A stretch of 64,000 nucleotides of DNA from Skeletonema tropicum (Eukaryota; Bacillariophyta; Thalassiosirophyceae; Thalassiosirales; Thalassiosiraceae), in assembly GCA_037178625.1 (NCBI GenBank), contig CM074144.1, positions 806,001 through 870,000 of the forward strand, written 5' to 3'. The position numbers and the translations under genes were made by a program. Below the pieces are notes generated by a model. That model did not search any database and was not told the origin of the DNA. It was given only the letters and a program-made list of their open reading frames with translations. Positions 43,988 through 53,871 of this stretch are shown in pieces (within the stretch, counting starts at the first letter, position 1; each line of letters starts with the position of its first letter).

Positions 43988-45229
43988 TCAAATTAGTGAA
44001 AAGCAACTATCTGTACGAACACAATCAGGATCCTTTCGTGCATAAGGATGACGCCTCACCTGGTATCCCCCCCAAGGTTTCGGAACAGACCCAGGAGGAG
44101 TAAACATGGGAGATTGACGATCCTTGATGGCATAGAACCACGGAGTTTCTCGGACCTTGTGTGTCTTGGGCGTCAGATGAAAGTGCCAGGACTGTATTTT
44201 ATCACATGCGCTGTACACCGATGAAAATTGATAGCTCTGCTCAACTGCCCACAACGCAGCATTCTCGGCCCCGTTTTCGTTCATGTGAAAGGCAACCAAC
44301 TCATGAGTTTGAATGCGGCGCTTAAAGTTCTCCTCATTCAACCTACCCATGAGTTTGCTTTTGTGAAAGATCCACGTGTCCCATGAAAAACTTCGATTCG
44401 ATTCAGCACAACGATCAATCTCCCAAGTGCCCGATTGTTCGACATCTTTTGCCATGTAATCTGTACCCATCATCTCATCGTAGATTTTCTTTACATTTGC
44501 AGACATCTTATTCGAAAATCCACTAGTTGACAATACAGCAAGAACTTCGGGATTCAGAGACCGTGCAAGTGACACGGTATCATCGAAAGCCATATCAGCG
44601 TTGGCAAGCACGACGACATCGCCGGTTACCACATCTGACACAGCATTACTGAACATTTGATAGTACGTTGGTTGTCCTGTCTGTACATCGACACATTTCA
44701 CCTTGATGGCAAGGAGCTCATTGGATTCTTCTGGGGTCATGCTGAAAACTTGACGATTGAGATCAGACATTGCTTGATGAAAATCAACACACGACTCTGC
44801 ATTATCATCTCTATCGAGAAACACAACGACTTGGTCAAAGTGCGGATTGTGAATATTTGCTAACAAGGCTGCCTCCACCTCTCTTCTATGAGGGTTGACT
44901 TCCTCACCCTTTCCTTTTGCCCAGAAGCTTGTGACGTAGGAGACTTTGGTTTCATGATGTGTTGCCGATGGCGACGGATCATTCTCTACGGAATCCAACT
45001 GATTGGCATTGACATTTCCCGAAGTCTGCTGCAACTTTCCTCTCAGATTCAGATTATTAAGCTCGTCATTTCGGCGTAGACGTGCAAGTGATACTTCCTC
45101 GCTCAAGTTGCGGGACATGGAAGACGAATATGCGTCCTCAGAAACTGACATGATGTAGGACACAGCTACAAGAGAGATAATAGTAGCCACAGCCACGATT
45201 TTTTTGACATCACTGACACTGAATTTCAT
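43988..45229 (-). CDS. Glycosyltransferase-like protein, copy E
   Basis: 413 residues, C-type throughout, differing from copy C at very few sites (for example MSANVKK for MAANIKK). It is the last member of the continuous array; its upstream spacer is cut at 45598 by a transposon-like element. Confidence 0.6.
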   Translation of the reverse strand: MKFSVSDVKKIVAVATIISLVAVSYIMSVSEDAYSSSMSRNLSEEVSLARLRRNDELNNLNLRGKLQQTSGNVNANQLDSVENDPSPSATHHETKVSYVTSFWAKGKGEEVNPHRREVEAALLANIHNPHFDQVVVFLDRDDNAESCVDFHQAMSDLNRQVFSMTPEESNELLAIKVKCVDVQTGQPTYYQMFSNAVSDVVTGDVVVLANADMAFDDTVSLARSLNPEVLAVLSTSGFSNKMSANVKKIYDEMMGTDYMAKDVEQSGTWEIDRCAESNRSFSWDTWIFHKSKLMGRLNEENFKRRIQTHELVAFHMNENGAENAALWAVEQSYQFSSVYSACDKIQSWHFHLTPKTHKVRETPWFYAIKDRQSPMFTPPGSVPKPWGGYQVRRHPYARKDPDCVRTDSCFSLI

Positions 45230-45649
45230 GATGGAAATGATATTGATTGCAATTCTTCTTTTTGTTCAACAAATCAAAGTAAGTATGCATGTGTAGTATG
45301 CGCTGCTGCAAGCAGTATTGGCGTTTCGGCTGGAGCTGTGATTCCAAGGGTGGAGGTAGGAGGTGTTTAAACTCCGGCTCCTGGGTGTTCCGCATTTGAA
45401 AACCGGTTAAAATGGTCATTGACTACCGCGGTACTGATATTGTTTCAGAGTCCCACTCTATGCAATGAATACTCTAAAAGAAGTACCTACTTACTTTTAT
45501 TGACATAACCGGAACGAAAATGACCTGGCAAACGACAAAAGCTTTGCATTTGGAGTTGAGGTCTCGAGTATATTGAGAACCATGAGGTACTGAGACGTAG
45601 GTAACGTGCGTTGAGTCATCGCCAAAACTGATGTGCTTTCTTGTGCTTT

Positions 45650-45800
45650 TTCGTGCTAGCACAAAAAAACATTAGCACAAACTAGCACAGTGCTTGCACA
45701 AACTAGCACAGTACAAACTAGCACAGTGCTAGCACAAACTAGCACAGTGCTAGCACAAATCAGCACATCGATAGCACAAACCAACATGAAGGCCAGCACA
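45650..45800. repeat. Left subterminal array of AGCACA words
   Basis: Repeated CTAGCACAAACTAGCACAGT units, at least six, at 15-21-base spacing with some decay. Confidence 0.8.
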
Positions 45801-46392
45801 TCGCTCTAGCATGAAAACCTCCTGTTCTCTAGACGGCAGCATGCTTATTAGTCATCTTGCAGCGCAGACTGCCAACCGGGGGATTAGTGATATTGGATAC
45901 ACCATCGCTGCATAAGATGATGATCGCGAGCACAAAAAAAAGCACATACTCAGGAGTAGTTAGTGCAGCAGCAATCCGTGCAAGCGTTGCTGTTCTAGAG
46001 AGAGACTGCTGCTGTTGGTACGTCTTCAAAAGTGCATATCTGCGCTTATGCAACCGTAGATTATTCATGATAATTATGGGCACACGACGCTTCGTACAAT
46101 TTAAGCTGCCTCAAATCATACACAACTTTCTTCGGCACATACCAAGTCGATAAAGATTATTGGCGCTGCATAATGTTTTAATGTTTTGGAAAGAAATAGA
46201 TGCGAGCTGTTGCTTCATGGCCCAAGGGCTGAATAGATCTGTCATGTCAGGAAATAAACATGTCCTTCGTTTCGTGAGACGAGATCGAAAAGATAAGGAT
46301 AAGCCGAATCAACACACTGCTTGTTAGTCACTGCGCATGTCGAGATAAAGGAATGACTAAGCTTACGAAATTCTAAATTACTAATAAGTAAC

Positions 46393-47366
46393 ATCCGACC
46401 TATCAACATCAAAGAGAGGGTATTCTTCGTTTGACATCAGCGTAGAGATGCCGCTTGAAGATTTCTACATCCTTCTTCTTCACAAATCCATTCTCCACGC
46501 ACTCATCGAAATGGTCGTCTTGACGAACATCATCTTCTAACCCGATGGCCATAGCACGTAACAGAGGAATGTGTTCATGTGTTCTCTCTCTGAGAACGGA
46601 GCCATGGCGCTTTTCGTGTAAATAGAATTGCTTTGCACTGCCAATATCTGCCTCGTTGGTGCTCTCATCGGAGCTACTTTCTTCGTTGCACTTTTGATGC
46701 CCAACCCCATCTCCATCCAAAGAAGCATTAGTAGACTCGTCACTGCTGCTTGAGGAGTAATCATTCTCTCTGTAGTGATTCATCGAGGCAGGGTGGTGGT
46801 CCAGAACAGATCCGCATCAATATCATTTTCAGAATAACTGTCACTACTCTCCTCTCCAGAACAGGAATTAACACTGTCCTCCCGACCTATCAACATCAAA
46901 GAGAGGGTATTCTTCGTTTGACATCAGCGTAGAGATGCCGCTTGAAGATTTCTACATCCTTCTTCTTCACAAATCCATTCTCCACGCACTCATCGAAATG
47001 GTCGTCTTGACGAACATCATCTTCTAACCCGATGGCCATAGCACGTAACAGAGGAATGTGTTCATGTGTTCTCTCTCTGAGAACGGAGCCATGGCGCTTT
47101 TCGTGTAAATAGAATTGCTTTGCACTGCCAATATCTGCCTCGTTGGTGCTCTCATCGGAGCTACTTTCTTCGTTGCACTTTTGATGCCCAACCCCATCTC
47201 CATCCAAAGAAGCATTAGTAGACTCGTCACTGCTGCTTGAGGAGTAATCATTCTCTCTGTAGTGATTCATCGAGGCAGGGTGGTGGTCCAGAACAGATCC
47301 GCATCAATATCATTTTCAGAATAACTGTCACTACTCTCCTCTCCAGAACAGGAATTAACACTGTCC
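46393..47366. repeat. 487-bp perfect tandem duplication
   Basis: 46393-46879 and 46880-47366 appear identical; each holds the whole 124-codon frame and the end of the preceding acidic frame. The lack of differences means a very recent event or an assembly duplication. Confidence 0.8.
46409..46783 (-). CDS. Acidic Ser-rich element protein, second copy
   Basis: 124 residues from ATG 46783: an acidic Ser/Asp-rich first half (SSSSSDESTN twice), then a more ordered part with HEHIPLLRAMAIGLEDDV and FVKKKDVEIFKRHLYADV. Family not recognised. It is identical to the copy at 46896-47270 and lies inside the transposon-like element. It may be a fragment of a larger spliced protein. Confidence 0.4.
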   Translation of the reverse strand: MNHYRENDYSSSSSDESTNASLDGDGVGHQKCNEESSSDESTNEADIGSAKQFYLHEKRHGSVLRERTHEHIPLLRAMAIGLEDDVRQDDHFDECVENGFVKKKDVEIFKRHLYADVKRRIPSL

Positions 47367-47597
47367 TCCTCTTCTGAAGATAAAGATTCCTCTTCACTAC
47401 AGGCGGAAGAACACTCTTCCTCTCCAGAGGAAGAACTACCGGCGGAATAGTCATCGCTCAAATCCAAATCCAGATTGCAAGAGACATCATCACCATCCTC
47501 AACGCATACTGATGTACAGGAAGACGGTACTGATGATTCGCTGTCATCATCATATCGTCTTCTGCTAGAAGTCGGCGTGGCATAATTATGAGAGATG
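46896..47597 (-). CDS. Acidic Ser-rich element protein, first copy, two overlapping frames
   Basis: An upstream frame (about 47597-47267) without an ATG near its start encodes a very acidic stretch (SSSSGEEECSSACSEEE and similar) and ends at a TGA that overlaps the ATG of the 124-codon frame (46896-47270) in CGATGA. Either a short intron or a shift would join the two into one acidic protein with the VEIFKRHLYADVKRR tail. No known domain. By position it may be the element's own protein. Confidence 0.4.
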
Positions 47598-47639
47598 AAA
47601 TAGCAGATTATGTTGTGTTAGTAGGTTGTGATGATTTGT

Positions 47640-47800
47640 GTTGATGTGCTGGTTTGTGCTACGTAATCTTCATGCTTGATTTTGTGCTGGTTTGTGCTAT
47701 CGATGTGCTGGTTTGTGCTGGTGTGCTGGTTTGTGCTAGCACTGTGCTAGTTTGTGTTTGTGTGTGCGTGCTAGTTTGTGCTCTGTCTTGTGATGACACA
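47640..47800. repeat. Right subterminal array, opposite sense
   Basis: Repeated TGTGCTGGTTTGTGCTA and GTGCTAGTTTGTGCT units, the complement of the left array words. Confidence 0.8.
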
Positions 47801-47910
47801 AGAAAGCACATGAGCACATTTTTGGCGATGACTCAACGTAGGTTACCTTTAGTACGTATATGTTTATACTAGTATCTACAAATAAGTATGTACTGATTCA
47901 GGATCTTGCA

Positions 47911-48134
47911 GGCGGAAGAGATGCGGAAGATTCACCCGCCGCGCCCGCCAAAATGAAAATGCAACCCAGCCAGCAGCCAGAGACGCCTTGATTGCCTTCA
48001 TTCGATTGACGTCTCACATTTCACATTCTTCACGAATCGTCGGGCCCGAATCGTCAAGAGATGCTCCAAGCAAGTACTTTGATACTCTCAAACGGATTAC
48101 TTCATTCTTCATTATCATCGTGTCAAACAAATAA
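47911..48134 (+). promoter_or_regulatory. Promoter/leader of the glycerophosphodiesterase gene
   Basis: The 220 bases before ATG 48135 are duplicated at 33809-34015 with the start of the gene. Its parent status is inferred because here it leads into the complete gene. Distinct core promoter motifs are not evident. Confidence 0.5.
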
Positions 48135-49200
48135 ATGAAAAGAACACTTGCTTTTTCCAGCACAACAACAACAACCATGCAGTCGTCTACTACTTTCTCT
48201 CTCGCCAACAAATTGGTACGTCTCCCACAGAAGAACAACATTCTTGTTTGTATGTTTCCTCGTCTCAAACACTCACCATCTCTTCCCATTTCCCAACCAC
48301 TCTCAGAATGTCACCGATGATGTGATTCACAACCATCGGCCTGCAGTAATTGGACATAGAGGATCGCTCTACACCGCTTTAGAAAACACATCACGTAGTT
48401 TCATAGAAGCCGCTCAGGCCGGCGCAGATGGCATCGAACTTGATGTGTTCCTACTCAAGTGTGGAACCCTCGTCGTCTTCCATGGCACCGGTACAGATCA
48501 GTCACCTGGATTATTAAGTTCTTATTGCGGGATTGAAGGCTCAATTTTGGACTACACCGCTGATGAGGCAAGGAGTCTATTAACATTCAACAAGCACTCT
48601 GATCAATTCGGTTGTGGCCCGGACCTGATAACAGATGACAATCATGACGACCACTATTGCTATGTGCATACGCTAGAAGAAGTCCTACTCACTCTGAGGG
48701 ATCATCCTGATGTAAAAGCGGACTTTGTTATCAAAATAGAAATGAAAGGACCCGGGACAGCCGTCCCATCTCTCGAGCTTGTAAAGAAACACAACATGAT
48801 GCATCGATGTCAATTCGCTTCTTTCAATCATGAACGTATTGCAAAGGTGAAGTCGCTTGCGCCTGATGCTGTAACTGGCGCTTTATGGGCTGATCTTCCG
48901 GATGACTTTCTTGAGAGGTGTCTTGAAGTGCAAGCGGATGAAGTCCACTTTCGGTATGACACCTGTACACACAACAATGTTAAAGCTGCTCACAACGCGG
49001 GGCTAAATACCATGGCCTGGTTTCGTGGGCCAAAAGCAATGGGGACGGATGCTATCAAATATCATGATGTTGGGAATGAGGATGTCGATATGTACAAAAC
49101 TGTATTGCAGAGTGGTGTAATGAGCCTATGTGCTAATAGACCAGCTGTTGCACTGGACGCAGCATTGCAGTGTATATCTGATGACGAAGAAGAAGAATAA
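48135..49200 (+). CDS. Glycerophosphodiester phosphodiesterase family protein, two exons
   Basis: Exons 48135-48215 and 48307-49200 (donor TTG/GTACGT, acceptor CTCTCAG) give 324 residues in frame. After a Thr/Ser-rich N-terminus that could be a targeting peptide, the GDPD signature follows: VIGHRG (His at about 44), ALENT, AGADGIELDV and VVFHG, then KIEMKG and a C-terminal barrel half. The enzyme hydrolyses glycerophosphodiesters to glycerol 3-phosphate and an alcohol, using a metal bound by the Glu/Asp residues. An acidic tail, DDEEEE, closes it. The open frame through the intron is not used, because the N-terminus then loses its Met. Its promoter and exon 1 were copied to 33809. Confidence 0.85.
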
Positions 49201-49421
49201 ACACATGAATTAGCAGCAACGAAACAATATCCGATGAAGTTTGAATCGCCATATTTGCTCTCAATCATTTGGCGTCAGGCGTTGAGAAAACATCCAATAT
49301 TAGAATAGAAAACACTCTTAGGTTAACAATTAGATAACATTATACACGTATCGAGAATAGAAAAGGTTCCTAATAGAGCTCGTCTGCTCAAAGCCACTTT
49401 CTGTAGCGTTCAATATTCAAG

Positions 49422-50324
49422 CTACACTGTATCCTTTGGAGATGACGCAACAAAGATTTCATCACAAGCAAAGGATCTCAATAACTCTCCTTCAAATAGA
49501 TCAAAGTCACTCGAATGGCTAGCAGTAGCAAAGGTATGATCAGCACCAACTCCAAAGTTATCACGAGCAGATTCAAAGTAGTCACTGACAATTGGTAGCG
49601 CAACAGATGAGGTAATGAAATATTGTAGTGGCACATCATCTGTTGCCATTGCATCATCGGAATTGATGTATCCATCAGCCTCATTTTTTACACGAGGCAG
49701 CAGCAGGCCCGACTGATCCTCCTCCGTTTCACCGCCTCCTCTGATGTAGCACATTTCATTTACGCCAGAGTCATCTTCTTCCTCAGACTTGATACCCTCG
49801 CTTGAACTTGAAGAAGAAGAACGATCACTTTCCAGTGAATCGTTATCTTTAATGGCAGAGAAAAGAGTTCGAAGCACCTTGTGGCAGAGAAGAATGACAA
49901 AAGTGAAGGTGCACAGTCAGAGGAAGATACTTGATGATAGATAGAGATCGAAACAGCTCTACACAAACTTACTTGACACACTTTCTCTCTAGCAACAACG
50001 TCATTAACTTCCACCCATATATCCGCCGCGTAATCCTTCTTCAGAAAGCGACCTCCCCTCTCCTTGACTTGCTGGAGAACTTCACTGTGGTAGAAAAATG
50101 ATGAAGGTTGGTGATGAGTCATGATGTCAAACCAAATCATACGAATTTTTCACCACATCTTCAGTCTCGTACCTAGATATTACACCCTTCACTGATTTAG
50201 TAGCAGCACCATACTCTCGAACACGAAGAAGTGCAAAATTCTGCAACTGTTTATTGCCCTCGTGTTTAAAGTTATTGCCTCCTCGGCCGAGAAGAACATC
50301 ATTGCTTGTTGGACGAATAGACAT
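49422..50324 (-). CDS. DUF6824-type diatom protein, three exons
   Basis: Exons 50324-50173, 50084-49973 and 49877-49422 join in frame (donors AG/GTACGA and CAA/GTAAGT; acceptors CCACAG and CACAAG) into 239 residues. ATG 50324 gives MSIRPTSNDVLLGRGG; an in-frame ATG at 50390 is possible. The conserved block runs NDVLLGRGGNNFKHEGN, then across the first intron GGRFLKKD, WVEVND and AREKVCQ, as in the DUF6824 family that is expanded in diatoms and of unknown function, perhaps DNA-binding. The third exon is an acidic Ser-rich tail with no domain. Confidence 0.8.
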
Positions 50325-50574
50325 TGCTTCACTTGCCCTTATGATTAGGCCAATCCAAAATGTATGAAACATGATTGTCTTCCATGACATAGATGCTGCG
50401 CCTCTACTTACGGAGAACGGAGATTATTCTGATTCATCCATACTCAAGACCCCTTCACACATGACGCCCCTTCAATTTTTTTCGTCATACTATCCAATTG
50501 AACGTATATTGAGATCTCTTCATTCAAAAGGCAGTGATACACATTACTTGGGTTACACCTTACAACGCCTCATC

Positions 50575-51831
50575 TCAAAAGCCCATGTCCTTCATCTCCT
50601 CCCTCATTCTCGCCTCTGCCTTCCTCTGCCGTTCTGCCTCGGTCAACTCCTCATCACTCTCATACTCGACATTATATGCCGCATGATTCGCCGCAATATC
50701 CTCCAACTCATCCAAATCCGGCAATGGATACCGTAATATTGCCGCGACACCCGACACCTGCTGCAATTGTTGTCCCGAAACATGCATGGTACTAAACACA
50801 TAGACAGTTCCCCCCCGCTCCCTCACCGATTCGACCAATTGGACATACTTTTTCCTCGTGATGACATCTGAACTTAAGAATAATTCATCGGTAATTAACA
50901 AGGTGTCAATGGCCAATTCTTCATTGGCCTTTTGCACATGTCCAAATCCATAATAGGCCTTGTCAGGATGAGTATCCAACAATCTCATGAAGCGATTCAA
51001 TGCCTCCACCTCCTTGACCAACTTGGTCTCGGTCACCCTCGAGGCTATATTCGGATCAGAGAACATTTCTTCAATGGAGTGTTTATGTCCCGAACTCGCA
51101 TGACACAGTACAAATTTTTCTTTGGATTTGATCAAGATTCGATCATCCCGTCGTATACTTTCCGCCACGAGGTATTTGAAGAAATCATCCCGTTGAAACC
51201 CCGGTGATCCAACCAAGACACATTTGATCTTATCAAATGGGATGTTATTCAATATAGCACGATAGATGGCATCGTAAAATTTCACAATTGCTTTGGAATG
51301 TGCCGAACTCCCCGTTCGTTTTTTCGGAATGTTCATATCAATCCGTGCCTTGGTGACAGTGACACTCCCGGTAACCAAACAGACATGTGCTAGTCCGCCA
51401 CTCATAACGACGCAGGCCACCTCCGCCCCCACTTCGGGATGACACGCCTCCTCTATCCGATCTAAAAAAATGGCATCCCAACACTCTTTTTCAATCGTAA
51501 ATTGTCGATCCAATTCCAACGTAAGGGTATGAAACGCCCCCATTCGTACATGCTGCGATTCGGCACTATTCGGCCCACTAATTCGAACTTGGAGTGCCTC
51601 CTTGTCAAATTCCACCTTGGTCACTTCAATGGTTAGATTCATCCGGACCTTGGAGGAGGTGACCGAGCCGGTGGAGGATTCTTTGGTGACCTTGCGGAGG
51701 GTGGTGCAGCGGACGTGGTCGGAGGTTTGGAGGAGGTTGTAGGTGTGCCACAGGTCTTCGGGGGTTTGGGGGAGGAGGGTTATGGTGCCGGAGGCGTCTT
51801 TGGCAGAGATGGACTTTTTTATTAGTTTCAT
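50575..51831 (-). CDS. PELO: Pelota (Dom34) mRNA surveillance factor
   Basis: Single exon of 418 residues from ATG 51831 (MKLIKKSISAKDASGTI), full length for the family. The N-terminal Sm-like domain (PEDLWHTYNLL, DHVRCTTLRKV), the central eRF1-like domain (VLVGSPGFQRDDFFKYL) and the C-terminal domain (YGFGHVQKANEELAIDTLLITDELF) are all recognisable. Pelota with Hbs1 rescues ribosomes stalled on truncated or non-stop mRNAs; it lacks the GGQ motif of eRF1, as here. An acidic tail, YESDEELTEAE, ends it. A conserved single-copy gene, it is a reliable anchor in this rearranged region. Confidence 0.95.
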   Translation of the reverse strand: MKLIKKSISAKDASGTITLLPQTPEDLWHTYNLLQTSDHVRCTTLRKVTKESSTGSVTSSKVRMNLTIEVTKVEFDKEALQVRISGPNSAESQHVRMGAFHTLTLELDRQFTIEKECWDAIFLDRIEEACHPEVGAEVACVVMSGGLAHVCLVTGSVTVTKARIDMNIPKKRTGSSAHSKAIVKFYDAIYRAILNNIPFDKIKCVLVGSPGFQRDDFFKYLVAESIRRDDRILIKSKEKFVLCHASSGHKHSIEEMFSDPNIASRVTETKLVKEVEALNRFMRLLDTHPDKAYYGFGHVQKANEELAIDTLLITDELFLSSDVITRKKYVQLVESVRERGGTVYVFSTMHVSGQQLQQVSGVAAILRYPLPDLDELEDIAANHAAYNVEYESDEELTEAERQRKAEARMREEMKDMGF

Positions 51832-52361
51832 TGTTGTTTAGCTGTGATGTTGTCTGTTGTATGTTGTATTGATGAAAGCTTCTCAATTCATCCGCATGGA
51901 CGAAGAAGACAGTCAAACGATGAAGTGCTTTTGGATTTGGAGTGATGAATGAAAACGGGGGCACAGATTCTCTTCATTGGTGGGATATCCCTTACTAATA
52001 CCCTAATAGTGAAATGTTTCACCAATAATTGGTCTCAGATACCCGATATATTCACTCATTTGCCAACATTTTAAGAGGGCATAATTACTTGCCCTCATTC
52101 TTGAAAATCTATCTTTGATTCCACAACTTCTTCGCAGTCTGCCCCACATAAGTACAGTCTTTGGAACGAACTTCAGTGGTGGCATCGCGTTGTGATGTGT
52201 CGGCCCTCTAGCCTGTTGTTGTGAATAGAAGGTTCTCTCACAGCAGTCAGGGAGTAAGTAGTGTATCAGAAATTTTAAAGTAGCCTTAGTAAGTGGGCCC
52301 TCTCAGAAGACTACATCATCTATGGTGAGCAGCGAAGCGAAACAACTCCTCTACGCACAAG
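51832..52361. promoter_or_regulatory. Divergent spacer between Pelota and the SGNH hydrolase gene
   Basis: Both genes are transcribed outward from this 530-base spacer, so it must contain both promoters. I see no coding frame or distinctive repeat in it. Confidence 0.5.
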
Positions 52362-53653
52362 ATGCCAGCAATCAACGACTTATTCCACAACACCCTCACA
52401 AAGCTGCTGCTACTACCATCATCATCATCAGCTCATCACCAACGTAGATTACTACAACGCCACCACCATCACAACAAAAAAAAGTCGTCTGCTTCATATC
52501 TTGACGAATTCATATCAAAAACTGCGAAGAAATTGGCCAAACTAATCCTTCGTGCATCCATAACAACATCGGCAGTCTTGATAGGACAATTGCTCTACGT
52601 TATTTGGAAGACACCACGCCTTCCACCACCACCCTTTTCTGGTGTTAACTTTGTCCGAGGGGGGAGGGTAGTTGCACCGAATCAACATGGTGATTTAGTA
52701 GATCATGATCATGATGATGATGATAACTACTTTGTCACAACAACACACGAAGAAACAACGAAGAAGCAAAAAAAGCAAAACAACGAATTCCGAATTGTAC
52801 TGATTGGAGATTCACCAGTAGAAGGGATTGGTAATACACATCATCATCTTGCTTTATCGGGATCTACTGCCAAGGCATTTGCTCAAAAGGTGTTATCAAA
52901 GAATAGTAAAAAGAGAATTGTTGTTACGACTGCGTGAGATATTGGGCCTATGGTAAATCTGGTTTGACGGCAAGTGAAATTGAGGACGAAATGGTGCCAC
53001 TTCTTCATCGTGTGCAGGATTCGTTAGTAGAACAAAAAGTTGATGAAAGTAATGATGATGGTGATGGGCAACATACAACCATACATGCAATAGTGCTACT
53101 ATGCGGAGTAAACAATGTCCTCGATACAAACAGTACCCCCTCCTCCTTCTACTCGGACGTACACAGTCTCATTCGTTCCATACGGGATAATCCTCGATTG
53201 AGTCATACTCCATTGATTTTATTGGGTCTACCCGACTTTTCAACGCTGCCCTTCCTACCGTGGCCGCTGGCATATGTACTGGGGTATAGAGGACGGTTGA
53301 TGCAACGTATGCTTGAAAGGGTGGTGGGAGAAGTTCAATTAAAAGAAGAACAGGAAGGCAGCCCAAACAAAAAGGGCACAGTTAAAACAGTGTTGAAGGT
53401 GATACCAGACATTCAAAGTGTGGTGGGGACGATAGGCCATCATTATTGTAATGGCGATGATACTACATTGGAAATGAAACTTTGTCATCCTCTGCTCAAG
53501 TACTTGGGAGGGATTCAACTGACACAAGATAAGATAGCTTCGATGGGGATGGCTGACTTCTTGTGTGATGATGGCTTTCATCCAGGAGGGTTCGGAACAA
53601 TTTATGTTGGCAATCTGATTAGAGAAGCTTATGAGGAGTTGATGACGTATTGA
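52362..53653 (+). CDS. SGNH/GDSL-type hydrolase, interrupted by a frameshift
   Basis: Two frames form one protein: 52362-52937 (ends VVTTA, stop) and 52934-53653 (starts RYWAYGKSGLTA). A membrane segment or signal anchor lies near residues 65-85. SGNH blocks follow in order: IGDSPVEGIG (block I Ser), YGKSGLTA (block II Gly), CGVNNVLD (block III Asn) and DGFHPG (block V Asp and His). The hydrolase would cleave an ester of lipid or carbohydrate at a membrane. One missing base around 52933 explains the shift; a 43-base GT-AG intron would also restore the frame but would delete block II, so I prefer an indel or sequence error. The 3' end is copied at 63660. Confidence 0.75.
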
Positions 53654-53871
53654 CACCAAATTCAACTCCATCAGAGAAGGAAACCTATATCTTGCTACCA
53701 GCTCACTACGTACACTAACTTACTTGCTCAATGTTCCGCCTTCCATTCATTCAATCATTCATTCATTCACTCCGCACTATCCTGCTACAGGTGACAGGTG
53801 GGACATTCAGAGAATGATTCTACCTTTTACTTTACTACTGGCGGGAACAAAATCGCACCTCTGATTAATTT

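Larger units (their letters stand above)
38371..45598. repeat. Tandem array of 1.87-kb glycosyltransferase units
   Basis: The four genes begin at spacings of 1875, 1871 and 1871 bases. Each unit has the coding part (about 1.24 kb) and a spacer of about 630 bases with the common promoter words. Copies C and E match best and lie 3742 bases apart, so a two-unit block was duplicated as one. Each spacer also carries an identical 73-codon plus-strand frame. Confidence 0.9.
45599..47848. mobile_element. Transposon-like element, 2250 bp, with subterminal repeat arrays
   Basis: The termini are inverted repeats of about 29 bases, beginning AGGTAAC and sharing CGTTGAGTCATCGCCAAAA (left from 45599, right ending 47848), with two or three mismatches. 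Inside each end is an array of GTGCTAGCACAAACTAGCACA-like words: left 45650-45800 and right, in opposite sense, 47640-47790. Such arrays usually bind a transposase. The element cuts the spacer of glycosyltransferase E. No clear target duplication is visible, so one border may have been rearranged. It carries Ser/Glu-rich frames but no recognised transposase. Confidence 0.7.

Noticed and set aside
52934..52976. 43-base intron in the SGNH gene
   Set aside because: It would remove the conserved block II glycine motif.
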